NCBI GenBank assembly: GCA_003315335.1
Contig: QNRL01000002.1
Coordinates: forward strand, 464,194 to 528,193
Source: Pseudocitrobacter faecalis
GTDB lineage: Bacteria; Pseudomonadota; Gammaproteobacteria; Enterobacterales; Enterobacteriaceae
Direction: 5' to 3'
Length of the DNA: 64,000 nucleotides
Shown: one piece after another, positions 1 through 10,604 of the stretch
Position numbering within the stretch: the first letter of the stretch is position 1
How the letters are laid out: each line of letters opens with the position of its first letter
Translations under genes and position numbers: made by a program
The notes under the pieces: generated by a model
What the model was told of the DNA's origin: nothing
The model's database searches: none
The model's input: only the letters and a program-made list of their open reading frames with translations

Positions 1-1832
1 AGGAAGCCCACGCGTACGTCCGGACTGAACGCTTTCTGCCAGCCCGCCGTCAGCGTACATACCAGCAGCCAGGCCGTTGGCACCAGCGCCACCCACGCAT
101 AGCGTTGACGTTTCATCTTAAACAGTACCACCGCGCACAGCATCAGCGCCATACCTGCCAGCATCTGGTTGGCAATACCAAACAGCGGCCACAGGGTGTT
201 GATACCGCCTAACGGGTCAACCACGCCCTGGTGCAGGAAGTAGCCCCAGGCCAGTACACACAGCGCCGTCGCCAGCAGGTTCGCCGGCAGCGAGTCCGTT
301 CTCTTAAGGTTCGGGTTAATGACGCCCAGCAGATCCTGCAACATGAAGCGCGCCGCTCGCGTACCCGCATCCACCGCCGTCAGTATAAACAGCGCCTCAA
401 ACAGAATGGCGAAGTGATACCAGAATGACACATCCATCAGGCCGCCCAGCGCGCCGTGCAGAATGTACGCCATACCGACCGCCAGCGTCGGCGCACCGCC
501 CGCACGGGAGATAATCGACTGCTCGCCCACTTCGTTAGCGATATGGTTCAGGGTTTCCGGCGTCACCGTAAAGCCCCAGCTACTGACCACCTGTGCCGCA
601 GAAGCCACCACATCAACGGTACCTGCAGGTGCCAGCATCGCCATCGGGCTGTTCATCGCGAAGTAGACACCCGGATCGATGATACAGGCGGAAACCAGCG
701 CCATAATAGCGACGAAGGATTCCATCAGCATTCCGCCGTAGCCAATCAGGCAAGCCTGGCCTTCATTCGCCAGCATCTTCGGCGTGGTGCCGGAAGCAAT
801 CAGCGCATGGAAGCCCGACACCGCGCCACAGGCGATGGTAATAAACAGGAACGGGAACAGGTTGCCGGTCCACACCGGGCCGGTACCATCGACGAATTTG
901 GTCAGCGCAGGCATGGTCAGCGTCGGACGCATGATCAGAATACCGACGGCCAGCCCAACAATGGTACCGATTTTCAGGAAGGTAGAGAGGTAATCGCGCG
1001 GCGCCAGCAGCAGCCACACTGGCAGCACCGCCGCCACAAAGCCATAACCCACCAGCATCCAGGTCAGCTGTACGCCTGTAAAGTCAAACCACGGTGCCCA
1101 GGTTTCGCTTTCCGCCACCCAACCGCCAGAAATAATGGCAAAAATCAGGAAGAACAGGCCGATGACAGAGACTTCGCCAATGCGCCCCGGGCGCAGATAA
1201 CGAATGTAGATCCCCATAAACAGCGCCAGCGGAATGGTAAACGCTACGGTGTAGGTTCCCCATGGGCTGTGCGTCAGGGCTTTCACCACGATCATCGCCA
1301 GCACCGCCAGAATGATCACCATGATCATAAAGGTGGCAATCAGCGCGATAACCCCGGCGGTTGGCCCCATCTCCTCTTTCACCAGTTCACCCAGCGAACG
1401 ACCGTCGCGGCGCGTGGAGACAAAGAGCACCATAAAGTCCTGCACCGCACCGGCAAGCACTACGCCCGCGAGGATCCAGATCATCCCCGGCAGATACCCC
1501 ATCTGCGCCGCCAGCACCGGGCCCACCAGCGGCCCCGCTCCGGCAATTGCCGCAAAATGGTGACCGAACAGCACTTTCTTGTCGGTCGGTACATAATCCA
1601 GCCCATCGTTATGACGCACGGCGGGTGTCATACGCGTTGGGTCAACCGCCAGCACATTTCTGGCGATATAGCGTCCATAAAAACGGTAAGCAATCAGATA
1701 GATACAGACTGACGCCACCACTATCCAGAGGGCGTTAATCTGTTCACCACGATTGAGGGCGATATAGCCCAGGGCAAACGCTCCGACAATGGAGAGCAAT
1801 GCCCATGTAAGGTATTTCCCTGAATTGTTCAT
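1..1832 (-). CDS. cstA: CstA, pyruvate/peptide transporter induced by carbon starvation (C-terminus outside window)
   Basis: Multi-pass inner-membrane protein of the CstA family, known in E. coli as a carbon-starvation-induced transporter of peptides and pyruvate. The reverse strand reads continuously from an ATG at 1832 through about 610 codons. Residues match E. coli CstA from the start (MNNSGKYL) through the conserved HNDGLDYVPT stretch. The family length is about 700 residues, so roughly 90 C-terminal residues lie to the left of the window. It is divergently placed from nothing in the window: the ent operon ends behind it at 2112, with a REP element between. A CRP-like site upstream fits the known cAMP-CRP control of cstA. 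A long open frame on the opposite strand (456-1712) is only its shadow. Confidence 0.96.
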   Translation of the reverse strand, partial: MNNSGKYLTWALLSIVGAFALGYIALNRGEQINALWIVVASVCIYLIAYRFYGRYIARNVLAVDPTRMTPAVRHNDGLDYVPTDKKVLFGHHFAAIAGAGPLVGPVLAAQMGYLPGMIWILAGVVLAGAVQDFMVLFVSTRRDGRSLGELVKEEMGPTAGVIALIATFMIMVIILAVLAMIVVKALTHSPWGTYTVAFTIPLALFMGIYIRYLRPGRIGEVSVIGLFFLIFAIISGGWVAESETWAPWFDFTGVQLTWMLVGYGFVAAVLPVWLLLAPRDYLSTFLKIGTIVGLAVGILIMRPTLTMPALTKFVDGTGPVWTGNLFPFLFITIACGAVSGFHALIASGTTPKMLANEGQACLIGYGGMLMESFVAIMALVSACIIDPGVYFAMNSPMAMLAPAGTVDVVASAAQVVSSWGFTVTPETLNHIANEVGEQSIISRAGGAPTLAVGMAYILHGALGGLMDVSFWYHFAILFEALFILTAVDAGTRAARFMLQDLLGVINPNLKRTDSLPANLLATALCVLAWGYFLHQGVVDPLGGINTLWPLFGIANQMLAGMALMLCAVVLFKMKRQRYAWVALVPTAWLLVCTLTAGWQKAFSPDVRVGF

Positions 1833-1949
1833 AGATGTTGTCCGTGTGAGTCGCTGAGAGTGTTACATTTTATTTCTGTATCAACAGGTTTGATTTAACA
1901 ACTCAGAAACCAATAAGTACAACAAGAACACTACGTATTTACATTACAT

Positions 1950-1965
1950 TGTTAACGGGATCACT
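1950..1965. promoter_or_regulatory. Possible CRP site upstream of cstA
   Basis: TGTTA-N6-TCACT matches 8 of 10 positions of the TGTGA-N6-TCACA consensus, about 120 bases upstream of the cstA start. cstA is known to need cAMP-CRP in E. coli; assigning this exact site is inference. Confidence 0.45.
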
Positions 1966-2020
1966 TAAGTTACGAAAAGAAGTGTAAAAACAGGCAGGAT
2001 GAGTGAGGTATGTCGCTGCT

Positions 2021-2100
2021 TTGCCCCGTGGCGCATACGCTTACCAGGCCTACACATTCGTGCGAATCGTAGGCCTGATAAGCGAAGCGCATCAGGCATA
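2021..2100. repeat. REP (BIME-type) palindromic element
   Basis: Paired palindromic arms built on TTACCAGGCCTAC and GTAGGCCTGATAAG, followed by a CGCATCAGGC tail, lie between the cstA leader and the 3' end of entH. This is the standard enterobacterial REP pattern, also seen at five other places in the window. Confidence 0.8.
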
Positions 2101-2111
2101 TTGATGTCGCT

Positions 2112-2525
2112 TTAGCCAATCACCGCCGTTCCTAAACGGCAGGTGCAGCAGCGACGCCCCTGCTCATCAAACACGACGATTTCCCAGCTTTGGCTCTGGC
2201 GGCCTAAATGCAGCGGGCGGCAGACACCGCGCACTTTGCCCTGTGAGACAGGGCGATGATGCGATGCGTTAAGTTCCGTTCCCACCACACACTGGCCGTC
2301 GCGGGTCATCATAAAGCCCGCCATCGACCCCAGCGTTTCAGCCAGCGCCGCCGAGGCTCCTCCGTGCAGCAGACCAAACGGCTGATGGGTACGCGCATCC
2401 ACCGGCATTTCCGCTTCGAGAAGGTCATCCCCGAGATGGGTGTAAACAATCCCCAGATGTGCCACCATCGTATTCAGGCTGGTGGCATTCAGTTCTTCAA
2501 GCGATAAGTGACGTTTCCAGATCAT
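2112..2525 (-). CDS. entH: EntH, proofreading hotdog-fold thioesterase of enterobactin synthesis
   Basis: 137 residues, the family's usual length, nearly identical to E. coli EntH (YbdB). It releases wrongly loaded acyl groups from the EntB carrier domain and so clears the enterobactin synthetase. The [17 protein letters not shown] stretch (about residues 47-63) carries the hotdog-fold active-site region. I chose the ATG at 2525 (MIWKRHL) because it matches the family start and follows the entA stop by one base; the longer open frame runs back into entA. It is the last gene of the entCEBAH operon. Confidence 0.95.
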   Translation of the reverse strand: MIWKRHLSLEELNATSLNTMVAHLGIVYTHLGDDLLEAEMPVDARTHQPFGLLHGGASAALAETLGSMAGFMMTRDGQCVVGTELNASHHRPVSQGKVRGVCRPLHLGRQSQSWEIVVFDEQGRRCCTCRLGTAVIG

Positions 2526-2526
2526 C

Positions 2527-3282
2527 TTACGCCCCCAGCGTTGAGCCGCCGTCAACCACGATGTCCTGCAACGTGATATGGCTGGCGCAATCCGAGGCGA
2601 GGAACAGCACCGTGTTAGCAATTTCCTGCGGTTGTGCGATTTTCCCCAGTGGAATGCCGAGCTTAAATTGTTCGCCAAAACCGCGAATACGCTGCTGTTC
2701 CGCATCGTCGCTTTGCCACATTCCGCGCTGCATATCGGTATCCGTCGATCCCGGCGAAACCAGATTGCAACGTACGCCGGAACCTGCCAGTTCGAGGCCT
2801 ACCGTCAGTGCCAGACTTTTCAGCGCCGCTTTCGACGCACCATAGGCGCTCATGCCGATGCGCGGCGTATGCGCGGCGTCGGACGCCACGGTGACAATCG
2901 CCCCGCCCTGCTGGTTGCGGAAGGTCGCCATGGTCTGCTGGAAAAAGTTGAATGCTCCACCGACGTTGACCGCAAAGGTCTGCTGCCAGTCGTCAATGCT
3001 CAACGCATCCGTCGCGCCCATACGCAGAATACCGGCAGCGTTCACCAGCACGTCGAGACGCGGCGTGGTGGCGAGCAGGCGCTCACACACCTGCGACACC
3101 TGACGCGCGTCGGAAACATCCAGCACCTGCGTGGTAAAGGGATACGCCTCGTCTGAGAAGGCGAGATCAAACCCCACCACCGTTGCGCCCGCATCGACAA
3201 ACGCCTTAGCGGTGGCAAAACCAATGCCTCGGCCCGCGCCGGTGACCCACACCGTTTTGCCGCTGAAATCGAAGCCGCTCAT
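2527..3282 (-). CDS. entA: EntA, 2,3-dihydro-2,3-dihydroxybenzoate dehydrogenase
   Basis: Short-chain dehydrogenase of 251 residues that oxidises 2,3-dihydro-2,3-dihydroxybenzoate to 2,3-dihydroxybenzoate with NAD+. The Rossmann motif TGAGRGIG lies near the N-terminus. NAAG, a catalytic Ser in VASDAAHTP and the YGASK motif follow in the expected order. The start at 3282 (MSGFDFSGK) overlaps the entB stop by one base (TGATG), which suggests translational coupling; a longer frame begins inside entB. Third enzyme of the catechol branch. Confidence 0.96.
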   Translation of the reverse strand: MSGFDFSGKTVWVTGAGRGIGFATAKAFVDAGATVVGFDLAFSDEAYPFTTQVLDVSDARQVSQVCERLLATTPRLDVLVNAAGILRMGATDALSIDDWQQTFAVNVGGAFNFFQQTMATFRNQQGGAIVTVASDAAHTPRIGMSAYGASKAALKSLALTVGLELAGSGVRCNLVSPGSTDTDMQRGMWQSDDAEQQRIRGFGEQFKLGIPLGKIAQPQEIANTVLFLASDCASHITLQDIVVDGGSTLGA

Positions 3283-4136
3283 CACTTCACCTCGCGGGAA
3301 AGCAGCGCCCACCAGGCGTCGATCGTCGGATTCTTCGCCAGCATTACAAAATCGATATCGCCGTACACTTTGCGCCAGCGGGCGGCCAGGGCCATCATGC
3401 GCACGGAATCCAGGCCGTAGTCGATCAGGTTCTCATCATCCATCGGCTCGTCGGATTCATCCAGCAGCGGCAGCACCAGCGCACGTAGTGCGTCTTTACT
3501 GGCCGGAACAGAAGGCAGCAGTTCATCCGTCATCACCACGCGGCCACTGCGCCCGGCGACATAATTCAGCGACATTAAATGCTCGTCACGGCTGAAGTCC
3601 GCCAGCGCATCAGCCACAAAGAACGGCTTGATATCACGCATAAATGCATCAGTCGCGGTGGTCATGCAGCCAATGTGCGCATACACACCGGTAATGATCA
3701 GTTGATTGCGGCCCGTCTCTTTTAGCATCAGTTCCAGCGGCGAGCGGTGGAACGCGCTGTAGCGCCACTTCACCAGCACCGTATCCGCTTCGTCTGGCGT
3801 CAGCGCGGCGACAATCTTCTGCTGCTCAGGCGAACGGGTCAGGCCCGGCCCCCACATATCATTCAGCAGGGCGCGATCTTCATCGCTCTGCTCTTTCGGC
3901 TGCGCGGTGTAGTAGACCGGAATATTATTCTTTTTGCAGAAATCACGTAGCGCGGCGATGTTCGCCACTACGGTTTCCATCATCTCGCTGTTATCACCCC
4001 AGAAGTTGAGGAAATATTCCTGCATATCATGGATAAGCAGCGCCGCACGCTCAGGCTCAAACGCCCAGCTCACTTTATTATCCGGAAGCTCCATTGCCGT
4101 CGGCAGTGCGTAACCCTTTAATTTTGGAATAGCCAT
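3282..4136 (-). CDS. entB: EntB, isochorismatase with aryl carrier domain
   Basis: Bifunctional protein of 284 residues. The N-terminal isochorismatase domain converts isochorismate to 2,3-dihydro-2,3-dihydroxybenzoate. The C-terminal aryl carrier domain holds the activated acid on a phosphopantetheine arm. The carrier Ser is in GLDSVRMM near residue 244, as in E. coli (Ser245). EntD (23062-23715) is the enzyme that would load this Ser. Lies between entE (13-base gap) and entA (1-base overlap). Confidence 0.97.
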   Translation of the reverse strand: MAIPKLKGYALPTAMELPDNKVSWAFEPERAALLIHDMQEYFLNFWGDNSEMMETVVANIAALRDFCKKNNIPVYYTAQPKEQSDEDRALLNDMWGPGLTRSPEQQKIVAALTPDEADTVLVKWRYSAFHRSPLELMLKETGRNQLIITGVYAHIGCMTTATDAFMRDIKPFFVADALADFSRDEHLMSLNYVAGRSGRVVMTDELLPSVPASKDALRALVLPLLDESDEPMDDENLIDYGLDSVRMMALAARWRKVYGDIDFVMLAKNPTIDAWWALLSREVK

Positions 4137-4149
4137 TCTCTTCTCTCCT

Positions 4150-5760
4150 TCAGCCCAGCGCGCGGGAAGCCAGCCACTGACGCAGTTGTTTTTTATCGAC
4201 TTTACCGACGTGGGTCAGCGGCAGTTCATCCACACACTCGACGCGATCCGGCAGTTTAAAATCAGCAACGCCCTGCTCACGCAGGAAACGACGAACCTGA
4301 ACGGCGCGCAGGGGTTCTTTCACCACCAGATACGCGCAGCTTTTTTCGCCCATCAGCTCGTCTTCCATACTGACCAGCGCGGCGTGGACAACCGACTCAT
4401 GCTTGAGAAGCAGGTTTTCTATCTCTTCGGCAGCGATCTTCTCACCGCCGCGGTTGATCTGATCTTTTTCGCGTCCCTGCACGGTGATGTAACCGTCTTC
4501 ATCAATGGAGATGAGATCGCCGGAACCATAGAAACCGTTAGCATCAAAGGCGCTGGCGTTGTGCTGCGGGCTTTTGTAGTAGCCACGGAACGTGTACGGG
4601 CCGCGCGTCATCAGCCGCCCCACTTCGCCACGCGGCAGCGGTTCGCCGTTTTCATCGGCAACCCACACTTCATCGTCCGGGCACATCGGGCGGCCCTGGG
4701 TATTGATGATGCGTTCCAGGGAATCATCCAGCCGGGTGTAGTTGACCAGCCCTTCCGCCATGCCGAACACCTGCTGCAGCTGACAGCCAATCTCTGCCGG
4801 AATACGCGCGGCAAGCGATGAAGACAGTCGCGCCCCGCCCACCTGCAGCAGCTTCAGCGAACGCAGCGACGCATTACTGCCCCACTCAGTGATGGCCTGT
4901 AGCCACAGGCTGACGGCAGGCGGTACCAGTGCCGCCACGTTAACCTGATGCTTTTCAATCAGCGGGAAACAGAGTGTCGCGCTCGGATCGGCGGCCAGTA
5001 CGACGGTGCCTTCGGCCAGGAACACGCCCAGCGCGCCCGGCGAGCTCATCACATAGTTATGCGCCGACGGAATCGCGCATAAGAAGCGGGTTTCCGGGCT
5101 GAAATGGCAAATTTCATTACTGCGGCGAATACTGTAGTAGTAGTCGTTGTGCGTGCGCGGAATCAGCTTCGGCGTACCGGTGCTGCCGCCGGAAAGCTGG
5201 AAGAACGCCACTTCATCGGCGGGCGTTGGCGTGGCGGTAAAGTTATCCGCCGCCTGGGTTAGCGCGGCATCGAGTGAGTGCTCACCTTCCCCACCGCGCA
5301 GCAGCACCACGCGTATTGACGGATGGTTTTCGATAAAGCTGTTCAGGAAACTGTCATCGGCGAATAACGCGTGGTCGCGATCGGCAATCAGCAGTGACGG
5401 TTCGATTTGATCGGCATAGGCGTTAAGTTCGGTGCGCTGATGGCTGAAGAGTGCGTTAACCGGCGCGACGCCAATTCGCAGCAGCGCAAACAGTGTCATA
5501 TAGAACTCGACGATATTACCGAGCTGCACCAACGCCGTTTCGCCCTGCTTCAGCCCCTGACGCTGAAGCGCCGAGGCCAGGTTATCGACTGCCTGATTAA
5601 GCTGGCGATAGGTGATTTCACGAGAGCCATCGATAACCGCAACGGCATCGCTATTCGCGTGGCGGGTTAAAATATCGGTCAGTGGCAGATCCTGCCAGTA
5701 GCCTTTTTCACGATAGCGTGCCGCCAGTTCGGCTGGCCAGCGGGTAAATTCCACAGACAT
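4150..5760 (-). CDS. entE: EntE, 2,3-dihydroxybenzoate-AMP ligase
   Basis: Adenylating enzyme of 536 residues that activates 2,3-dihydroxybenzoate with ATP and transfers it to the EntB carrier domain. The acyl-adenylate P-loop [16 protein letters not shown] lies near residues 190-205, the [10 protein letters not shown] and GSGDL core motifs follow, and [14 protein letters not shown] marks the hinge to the C-terminal lobe. Start ATG at 5760, nine bases after the entC stop. Full length. Confidence 0.97.
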   Translation of the reverse strand: MSVEFTRWPAELAARYREKGYWQDLPLTDILTRHANSDAVAVIDGSREITYRQLNQAVDNLASALQRQGLKQGETALVQLGNIVEFYMTLFALLRIGVAPVNALFSHQRTELNAYADQIEPSLLIADRDHALFADDSFLNSFIENHPSIRVVLLRGGEGEHSLDAALTQAADNFTATPTPADEVAFFQLSGGSTGTPKLIPRTHNDYYYSIRRSNEICHFSPETRFLCAIPSAHNYVMSSPGALGVFLAEGTVVLAADPSATLCFPLIEKHQVNVAALVPPAVSLWLQAITEWGSNASLRSLKLLQVGGARLSSSLAARIPAEIGCQLQQVFGMAEGLVNYTRLDDSLERIINTQGRPMCPDDEVWVADENGEPLPRGEVGRLMTRGPYTFRGYYKSPQHNASAFDANGFYGSGDLISIDEDGYITVQGREKDQINRGGEKIAAEEIENLLLKHESVVHAALVSMEDELMGEKSCAYLVVKEPLRAVQVRRFLREQGVADFKLPDRVECVDELPLTHVGKVDKKQLRQWLASRALG

Positions 5761-5769
5761 CGTTGCTCC

Positions 5770-6945
5770 TTAGTGCAAACCAAAAACGTTCAACATGGTG
5801 GAAAGCTTCACGCCCGTTTCACGCCACTCCGCTTCGGGAGAGGAAGCTGGCACAATGCCGGCTCCGGCAAACAGACGTACTTTGTTCGCATTCACTTCAG
5901 CGCAGCGGATAGTGACCACCCACTCGCCGTTTCCTTCGGCATCACACCAGCCCACAATGCCGCCGAACAGGTCGCGTTCAAAAGGCTCCAGTTCGGCGAT
6001 AATGCGTTTCGCCGCCAGATGCGGGAAACCGCTCAGGGCAGGCGTCGGATGCAACAAGCACGCCAGAGAAAGCGCGTTCTCAGCCGGGTTCGCCTCGCCT
6101 TCAATCGGCGTCGCCAGATGCCAGAGCGTTGGCGTGGTAATCAGTTGCGGGGTTTCCGGCAGTGACAACGCGCGGCTACGCGGGGCCAGCGTGGCTTTCA
6201 TCGCCTGGGTCACCAGTTCGTGTTCGTGGCGATCTTTTTCCGATGCCAGAAGCTTGTTGCCCGCTTCCCTGTCCAGCACATCATCCGGTTGACGACGCGC
6301 GGAACCGGCCAGCGGCAGAGAGCTGAAATGGCTCCCCTCTTTACGCAGCAGCAGTTCAGGGCTGGCGCCCAGTAACACCCCGCCGTTTTCCAGCGGGACA
6401 TGGAAGTTAAAGCTCGCCGGGTTTTGTGCGACCAGACGCTCCAGCAGTACGCCACTATCCAGTGGGCGGTCGGTGGCGATTTCAATCAAACGGGAAAGCA
6501 CGACCTTATCGACCTGCGGCGTGGCGGTCAGCGCCGCGGCGCGGGCAACCATCTCCATAAACACCGGCTGCTGCGGAATTTCGCGGCGCTCGGTGACGCC
6601 AACCGGCGAGGCCGATGCGATATAGCGTGCAGAGTGCTGCTTCCCGGTGCGCGAGAAAGATTGCCACTGTTTCGGGATAAAGAGTGAAGAGGGTTGGTTG
6701 GTATCGAAGGGGATCGCGCCGACCATCACAGGTTTTTCGATCCCCCCCGCTTTCGCCTCGGCAAATGCGGCGGCAAGTTGTTGCTGGAAAGGACTGTTCA
6801 GGGCATCGCCACCTGCCGCCGGGCAGGAAAAACGACGAAAACAACCGGTGGCAGTAAAACTCCGGTAAGGCGACATAAAGAAGAAGTTATCCGCGCAGAG
6901 TGTTTCTTGCTGCTCGTTCGTATCCACAGCCAGTGACGTTTCCAT
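5770..6945 (-). CDS. entC: EntC, isochorismate synthase
   Basis: 391 residues, the same length as E. coli EntC. It converts chorismate to isochorismate, the first committed step to enterobactin. The chorismate-binding core (VDKVVLSRLIEI, LLGASPELLL, GSARRQP, ATPIEGEAN, HPTPALSGFP, GGIVGW) is intact. The ATG at 6945 (METSLA) is chosen because GGAGG sits five bases upstream; an upstream TTG in the same frame would overlap that ribosome site. First gene of entCEBAH, divergent from fepB. Confidence 0.97.
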   Translation of the reverse strand: METSLAVDTNEQQETLCADNFFFMSPYRSFTATGCFRRFSCPAAGGDALNSPFQQQLAAAFAEAKAGGIEKPVMVGAIPFDTNQPSSLFIPKQWQSFSRTGKQHSARYIASASPVGVTERREIPQQPVFMEMVARAAALTATPQVDKVVLSRLIEIATDRPLDSGVLLERLVAQNPASFNFHVPLENGGVLLGASPELLLRKEGSHFSSLPLAGSARRQPDDVLDREAGNKLLASEKDRHEHELVTQAMKATLAPRSRALSLPETPQLITTPTLWHLATPIEGEANPAENALSLACLLHPTPALSGFPHLAAKRIIAELEPFERDLFGGIVGWCDAEGNGEWVVTIRCAEVNANKVRLFAGAGIVPASSPEAEWRETGVKLSTMLNVFGLH

Positions 6946-6970
6946 ATCATCCTCCAAAAAACGATAAAGA

Positions 6971-6993
6971 TATTACGAATAATTATCATTTAT
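6971..6993. promoter_or_regulatory. Fur-type site for the entC promoter
   Basis: An AT-rich run centred on GAATAATTATCATTTAT resembles stacked NATAAT hexamers of the Fur consensus. It lies about 30 bases upstream of entC, where E. coli has its Fur-controlled entC promoter. Confidence 0.6.
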
Positions 6994-7146
6994 ATTTTCG
7001 GTCGGTAACCTAAAAGTAAATGCTCCGTATGTCAACAGCCCGGGGTAGTAAGTTGTGCGCAATAGACGGCTTTGCAGCGCAAGTGCGCAATACCCCGCGC
7101 TTTTTACGGTATTTCTTCATAGACTTGCATCAGGCAGGCACAATGA

Positions 7147-7165
7147 TTGAAAATGAGAAGCATTC
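7147..7165. promoter_or_regulatory. Fur-type site for fepB
   Basis: TTGAAAATGAGAAGCATTC shares the inverted AATGAGAA/GCATT layout of the E. coli fepB Fur box. It lies about 30 bases upstream of the fepB GTG start. Confidence 0.65.
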
Positions 7166-7192
7166 ACCACATCATGAACAGGATACTGCGTT

Positions 7193-8158
7193 GTGAACTT
7201 TCCTACTCTGCCCCACAAATTGTTGCTGTTATGCTTTGTCAGCCTTTTAGGACTATCCTCAGCCACTGCCGCCGACTGGCCGCGCCAGGTTAGCGATAGC
7301 CGTTGCACAATCACGCTTGAACACAAGCCGGAACGGATTGTCTCCACCAGCGTCACCCTTACCGGTTCACTGCTGGCGATTGATGCGCCAGTGATTGCCA
7401 GCGGGGCCACCACACCGAACAACCGCGTGGCCGACAGTCAGGGTTTCCTGCGCCAGTGGAGCGATGTGGCGAAGCAGCGCAAACTGGCGCGCCTCTATAT
7501 TGGCGAACCCAGCGCTGAAGCCGTCGCCGCACAAATGCCGGATTTAATTCTCATCAGCGCCACCGGTGGTGACTCGGCGCTTGCGCTCTACGACCAGCTT
7601 TCCCCTATCGCCCCGACGCTTATCATCAACTATGACGATAAAAGCTGGCAGGAACTGCTGACGCAGCTTGGACACATCACCGGCCAGGAAAAAGCAGCCA
7701 GCGCGCGCATTGCAAGCTTTGATAAAAAACTCGCCGAGGTGAAACAGCACATCACCCTGCCGCCACAGCCAGTCAGCGCGATGGTATACACCGCGGCGGC
7801 ACACAGCGCGAACCTGTGGACGCCGGAGTCTGCACAGGGCAAGCTGCTGGAACAACTGGGCTTTAAACTGGCGACGCTGCCCGAAGGTCTGCATGCCAGC
7901 CAGAGTCAGGGAAAACGTCACGATATTATTCAACTTGGCGGGGAAAATCTGGCAACGGGTCTGAACGGTAAAAGTCTGTTCCTGTTTGCGGGCGACCAAA
8001 AAGATAGCGACGCTATCTATGCCAACCCGCTGCTTTCCCATCTGCCTGCGGTACAGCAAAAGCATGTTTATGCGTTGGGTACCGAAACCTTCCGCCTCGA
8101 TTACTACAGCGCGATGCTGGTGCTGGAGCGGTTGTCTGCGCTGTTTAGCGCGAAGTAA
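7193..8158 (+). CDS. fepB: FepB, periplasmic ferric-enterobactin binding protein
   Basis: 321-residue binding protein that carries ferric enterobactin from FepA to FepDGC. The first 25 or so residues form a signal peptide ([17 protein letters not shown], cleaved before ADWP). The mature part follows E. coli FepB closely ([31 protein letters not shown]). The first in-frame start is a GTG at 7193, with CAGGA nine bases upstream; a nearby ATG at 7174 is in another frame. Divergent from entC across a Fur-controlled region. Confidence 0.95.
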   Translation: MNFPTLPHKLLLLCFVSLLGLSSATAADWPRQVSDSRCTITLEHKPERIVSTSVTLTGSLLAIDAPVIASGATTPNNRVADSQGFLRQWSDVAKQRKLARLYIGEPSAEAVAAQMPDLILISATGGDSALALYDQLSPIAPTLIINYDDKSWQELLTQLGHITGQEKAASARIASFDKKLAEVKQHITLPPQPVSAMVYTAAAHSANLWTPESAQGKLLEQLGFKLATLPEGLHASQSQGKRHDIIQLGGENLATGLNGKSLFLFAGDQKDSDAIYANPLLSHLPAVQQKHVYALGTETFRLDYYSAMLVLERLSALFSAK

Positions 8159-8225
8159 CGTTTTGCCGGATGCGGCGCGTTGCGCCTTATCCGGTCTACC
8201 GACATTCGCAGGGGTTGCCGGCCGC
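8159..8225. repeat. REP element between fepB and entS
   Basis: TTGCCGGATGCGGCG and GCGCCTTATCCGG form the usual REP palindrome at 8162-8200, in the convergent gap after fepB. Confidence 0.75.
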
Positions 8226-8242
8226 AACGGTCACAGGTCGAT

Positions 8243-9484
8243 TTACCCTTCAACAATCACCGGCTGCTGGCGGAAACGTCGCAGCTCGGTTAACAAGCCA
8301 AACAGGATCACGCCAACAATCGCCAGTGCCCAACCGCTGGCACTGGCCGACGCAACCGGCGTCAGAATGGCCCCTAATCCGCCAAGCAACGCCGCGCCAA
8401 TGGCATCGCCCGTCACGTTCTGTGCCGTCCACAATCCATTGATACGCCCGAGCATCGCTTCCGGCGTTTGCGTCTGAATCAAGGTGTACTGCAACAGCGA
8501 GCTAATTGCGCTCAACCAGCCGAACAGCGCCAGACACACCACGCCCATTGCCCACACGGGCATTAACGCGAACAGGCCAATCGCCACGAACGCCGCCACA
8601 GTGGACACCAGCATGATGCGCCCAGGGCGCTCATGGCGCGCCAGATTACCGCTGGTCAGCGCGCCAAACGCCGCACCCAGCGGGATCGCCGCATACAGCA
8701 GGCCAATCTGCGCCGCCGACATCTGCCAGTTAAGCGCAAGCGCCGGATAAAGCACGCGCACCGCACTCGCCATGGTCAGCAAACCGCCCAGCAGGGCAAT
8801 GCCGCCAATCAACGGGCTGGCGAGCAGAAAGCGGAAGCCCGCCACCAGCGAGGCCAGCGGATGTTCCCGCTGCTGCGGCGGAGGGGGTAATTGCGGCAGG
8901 CGCAGCAGGGTCAACGTGGTAATAAAGGTGCCCAGCGCCGCCAGCAGGTAGTTCCAGGAGACACCGCCGGATGCCAGCAGCAGGCCGCCCACCATCGGTG
9001 AAATCACCGAACCCAGACGTACCGTCAGCATGGTGATCGCCCCGGCTTGCATTAAATTCTCGCGCCCGACCAGCACCGGCGTCGCCGCCAGCAACGCCGT
9101 TACGCCAAGCGAGGCAAAGAAGCCATCCCATAAGCCCAGCAGATAAATCGCAATCAGCGAGGGTTCCGGCAGCAGGGCATTCAGCCACAGACCAATAAAA
9201 CCGATGCCGCAGGTGCCACGCGCCAGCAGAATCAGCTTGCGGCGCTCGTACCGGTCGGCCAGCACGCCGCCAACCATCAGGCCGATAAACATCGCCCCGC
9301 CGGTGAGTGTGACCGAAAGCCCCACCTGCCAGGTGGAATGGGTCATCATTTGGATTTGGACTGGAACGGCTACGCCGAGGAGCCCCAGAGAGAGAATAGA
9401 GATAAATCGGGCGATAAAGACGGCACGAAAGGCCGGATGCGTTTTGAGCAGGCTAAGGTTCAGCAGCCAGGATTGTCGATTCAT
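8243..9484 (-). CDS. entS: EntS, enterobactin exporter (MFS)
   Basis: Major facilitator protein of 413 residues with about 12 membrane segments. In E. coli, EntS exports enterobactin across the inner membrane. The N-terminus ([19 protein letters not shown]), the loop [17 protein letters not shown] and the C-terminal [19 protein letters not shown] match. The start at 9484 matches the E. coli start; the open frame extends 16 codons further but has no family support. Divergent from fepD over a strong Fur box. Confidence 0.95.
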   Translation of the reverse strand: MNRQSWLLNLSLLKTHPAFRAVFIARFISILSLGLLGVAVPVQIQMMTHSTWQVGLSVTLTGGAMFIGLMVGGVLADRYERRKLILLARGTCGIGFIGLWLNALLPEPSLIAIYLLGLWDGFFASLGVTALLAATPVLVGRENLMQAGAITMLTVRLGSVISPMVGGLLLASGGVSWNYLLAALGTFITTLTLLRLPQLPPPPQQREHPLASLVAGFRFLLASPLIGGIALLGGLLTMASAVRVLYPALALNWQMSAAQIGLLYAAIPLGAAFGALTSGNLARHERPGRIMLVSTVAAFVAIGLFALMPVWAMGVVCLALFGWLSAISSLLQYTLIQTQTPEAMLGRINGLWTAQNVTGDAIGAALLGGLGAILTPVASASASGWALAIVGVILFGLLTELRRFRQQPVIVEG

Positions 9485-9560
9485 TACAGCGCCTTGATGC
9501 TTTTTTTTCATACCATTTTCGTGGGCGCACATGCTAACATAAACGAATAAGATAGATAAC

Positions 9561-9579
9561 GATAATTACTATCATTATC
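9561..9579. promoter_or_regulatory. Fur box between entS and fepD
   Basis: GATAATTACTATCATTATC matches 16 of 19 positions of the Fur consensus GATAATGATAATCATTATC. It lies 18 bases upstream of the fepD start and about 75 bases upstream of entS, so it can serve both. Confidence 0.85.
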
Positions 9580-9596
9580 AACTTCAGGGATGTGTT

Positions 9597-10604
9597 ATGT
9601 CGTTTTCCACTACCGCGCTACGCGCCGTTGCGCTGCCCGGTTTATTTTTGCTGCTCCTCCTCGCAGTAACACTCAGCTTACTTATCGGCGCGAAAGCGCT
9701 TCCTGTGTCCGTGGTCGTCGATGCCTTTAGCGGAACCTGTCAGAGTGCAGACTGCACTATCGTGCTTGATGCCCGTCTACCCCGAACGCTGGCAGGATTA
9801 CTGGTAGGGGGGGCGCTGGGCCTGGCCGGGGCATTGATGCAAACGCTCACCCGTAACCCGCTGGCCGATCCCGGTCTGCTCGGCGTCAACGCCGGGGCCA
9901 GTTTTGCCATCGTGCTGGGCGCGGCGCTACTCGGTATCGCCTCACCGGAACAGCAGCTGGTAATGGCCTTTTGTGGCGCGTTTGTAGCGTCATTGATTGT
10001 GGCCTTTACCGGCAGCCAGGGCGGCGGCCAGTTGAGCCCGGTTCGCCTGACGCTGGCGGGTGTCGCGCTGGCGGCAGTGCTGGAAGGCTTAACCAGCGGC
10101 ATCGCCCTCCTCAACCCGGACGTTTATGACCAACTGCGTTTCTGGCAAGCGGGCTCGCTGGATATCCGCACCTTTACCACGCTGAAAGTGGTGCTGGGCC
10201 CCGTACTTATTGCCGGTATCGCTGCCCTGATGCTCAGCCGCGCGCTCAACAGCCTGAGCCTCGGCACTGACACCGCCACCGCGCTCGGCAGTAAAGTGGC
10301 GCGTACACAAATTTTCGGCCTGTTGATCATCACCGTACTGTGCGGTAGCGCCACGGCGGTTGTCGGCCCGATTGCCTTTATTGGCCTGATGATGCCGCAT
10401 ATTTCTCGCTGGCTGGTCGGGGCCGATCACCGGAGATCGCTGCCTGTGACGTTACTGGCAACCCCTTCCCTGCTGCTGTTCGCCGATATTATTGGCCGCT
10501 TAATCGTGCCCGGTGAGATGCGCGTCTCGGTAGTCAGCGCGTTTATCGGTGCGCCGGTGCTTATCTTCCTGGTACGACGTCAGCGCGCGGGAGGTGGTCG
10601 ATGA
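9597..10604 (+). CDS. fepD: FepD, ferric-enterobactin ABC permease
   Basis: Inner-membrane permease of the FecCD/BtuC type, 335 residues, expected to cross the membrane about ten times. It pairs with FepG to form the import channel for ferric enterobactin. Conserved stretches include RLPRTLAGLLVGGALGLAGA, RNPLADPGLLGVNAGA and GPIAFIGLMMPHISRWLVG. It overlaps fepG by four bases (ATGA), so fepD, fepG and fepC are one operon. Confidence 0.96.
   Translation: MSFSTTALRAVALPGLFLLLLLAVTLSLLIGAKALPVSVVVDAFSGTCQSADCTIVLDARLPRTLAGLLVGGALGLAGALMQTLTRNPLADPGLLGVNAGASFAIVLGAALLGIASPEQQLVMAFCGAFVASLIVAFTGSQGGGQLSPVRLTLAGVALAAVLEGLTSGIALLNPDVYDQLRFWQAGSLDIRTFTTLKVVLGPVLIAGIAALMLSRALNSLSLGTDTATALGSKVARTQIFGLLIITVLCGSATAVVGPIAFIGLMMPHISRWLVGADHRRSLPVTLLATPSLLLFADIIGRLIVPGEMRVSVVSAFIGAPVLIFLVRRQRAGGGR

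Noticed and set aside
456..1712. Open frame of 418 codons on the plus strand
   Set aside because: It is antisense to cstA, rich in Arg, His and Gln, and matches no family; a coding shadow of a GC-rich gene.
2526..2705. 60-codon N-terminal extension of EntH
   Set aside because: Lies within entA in another frame; the family start is at 2525.
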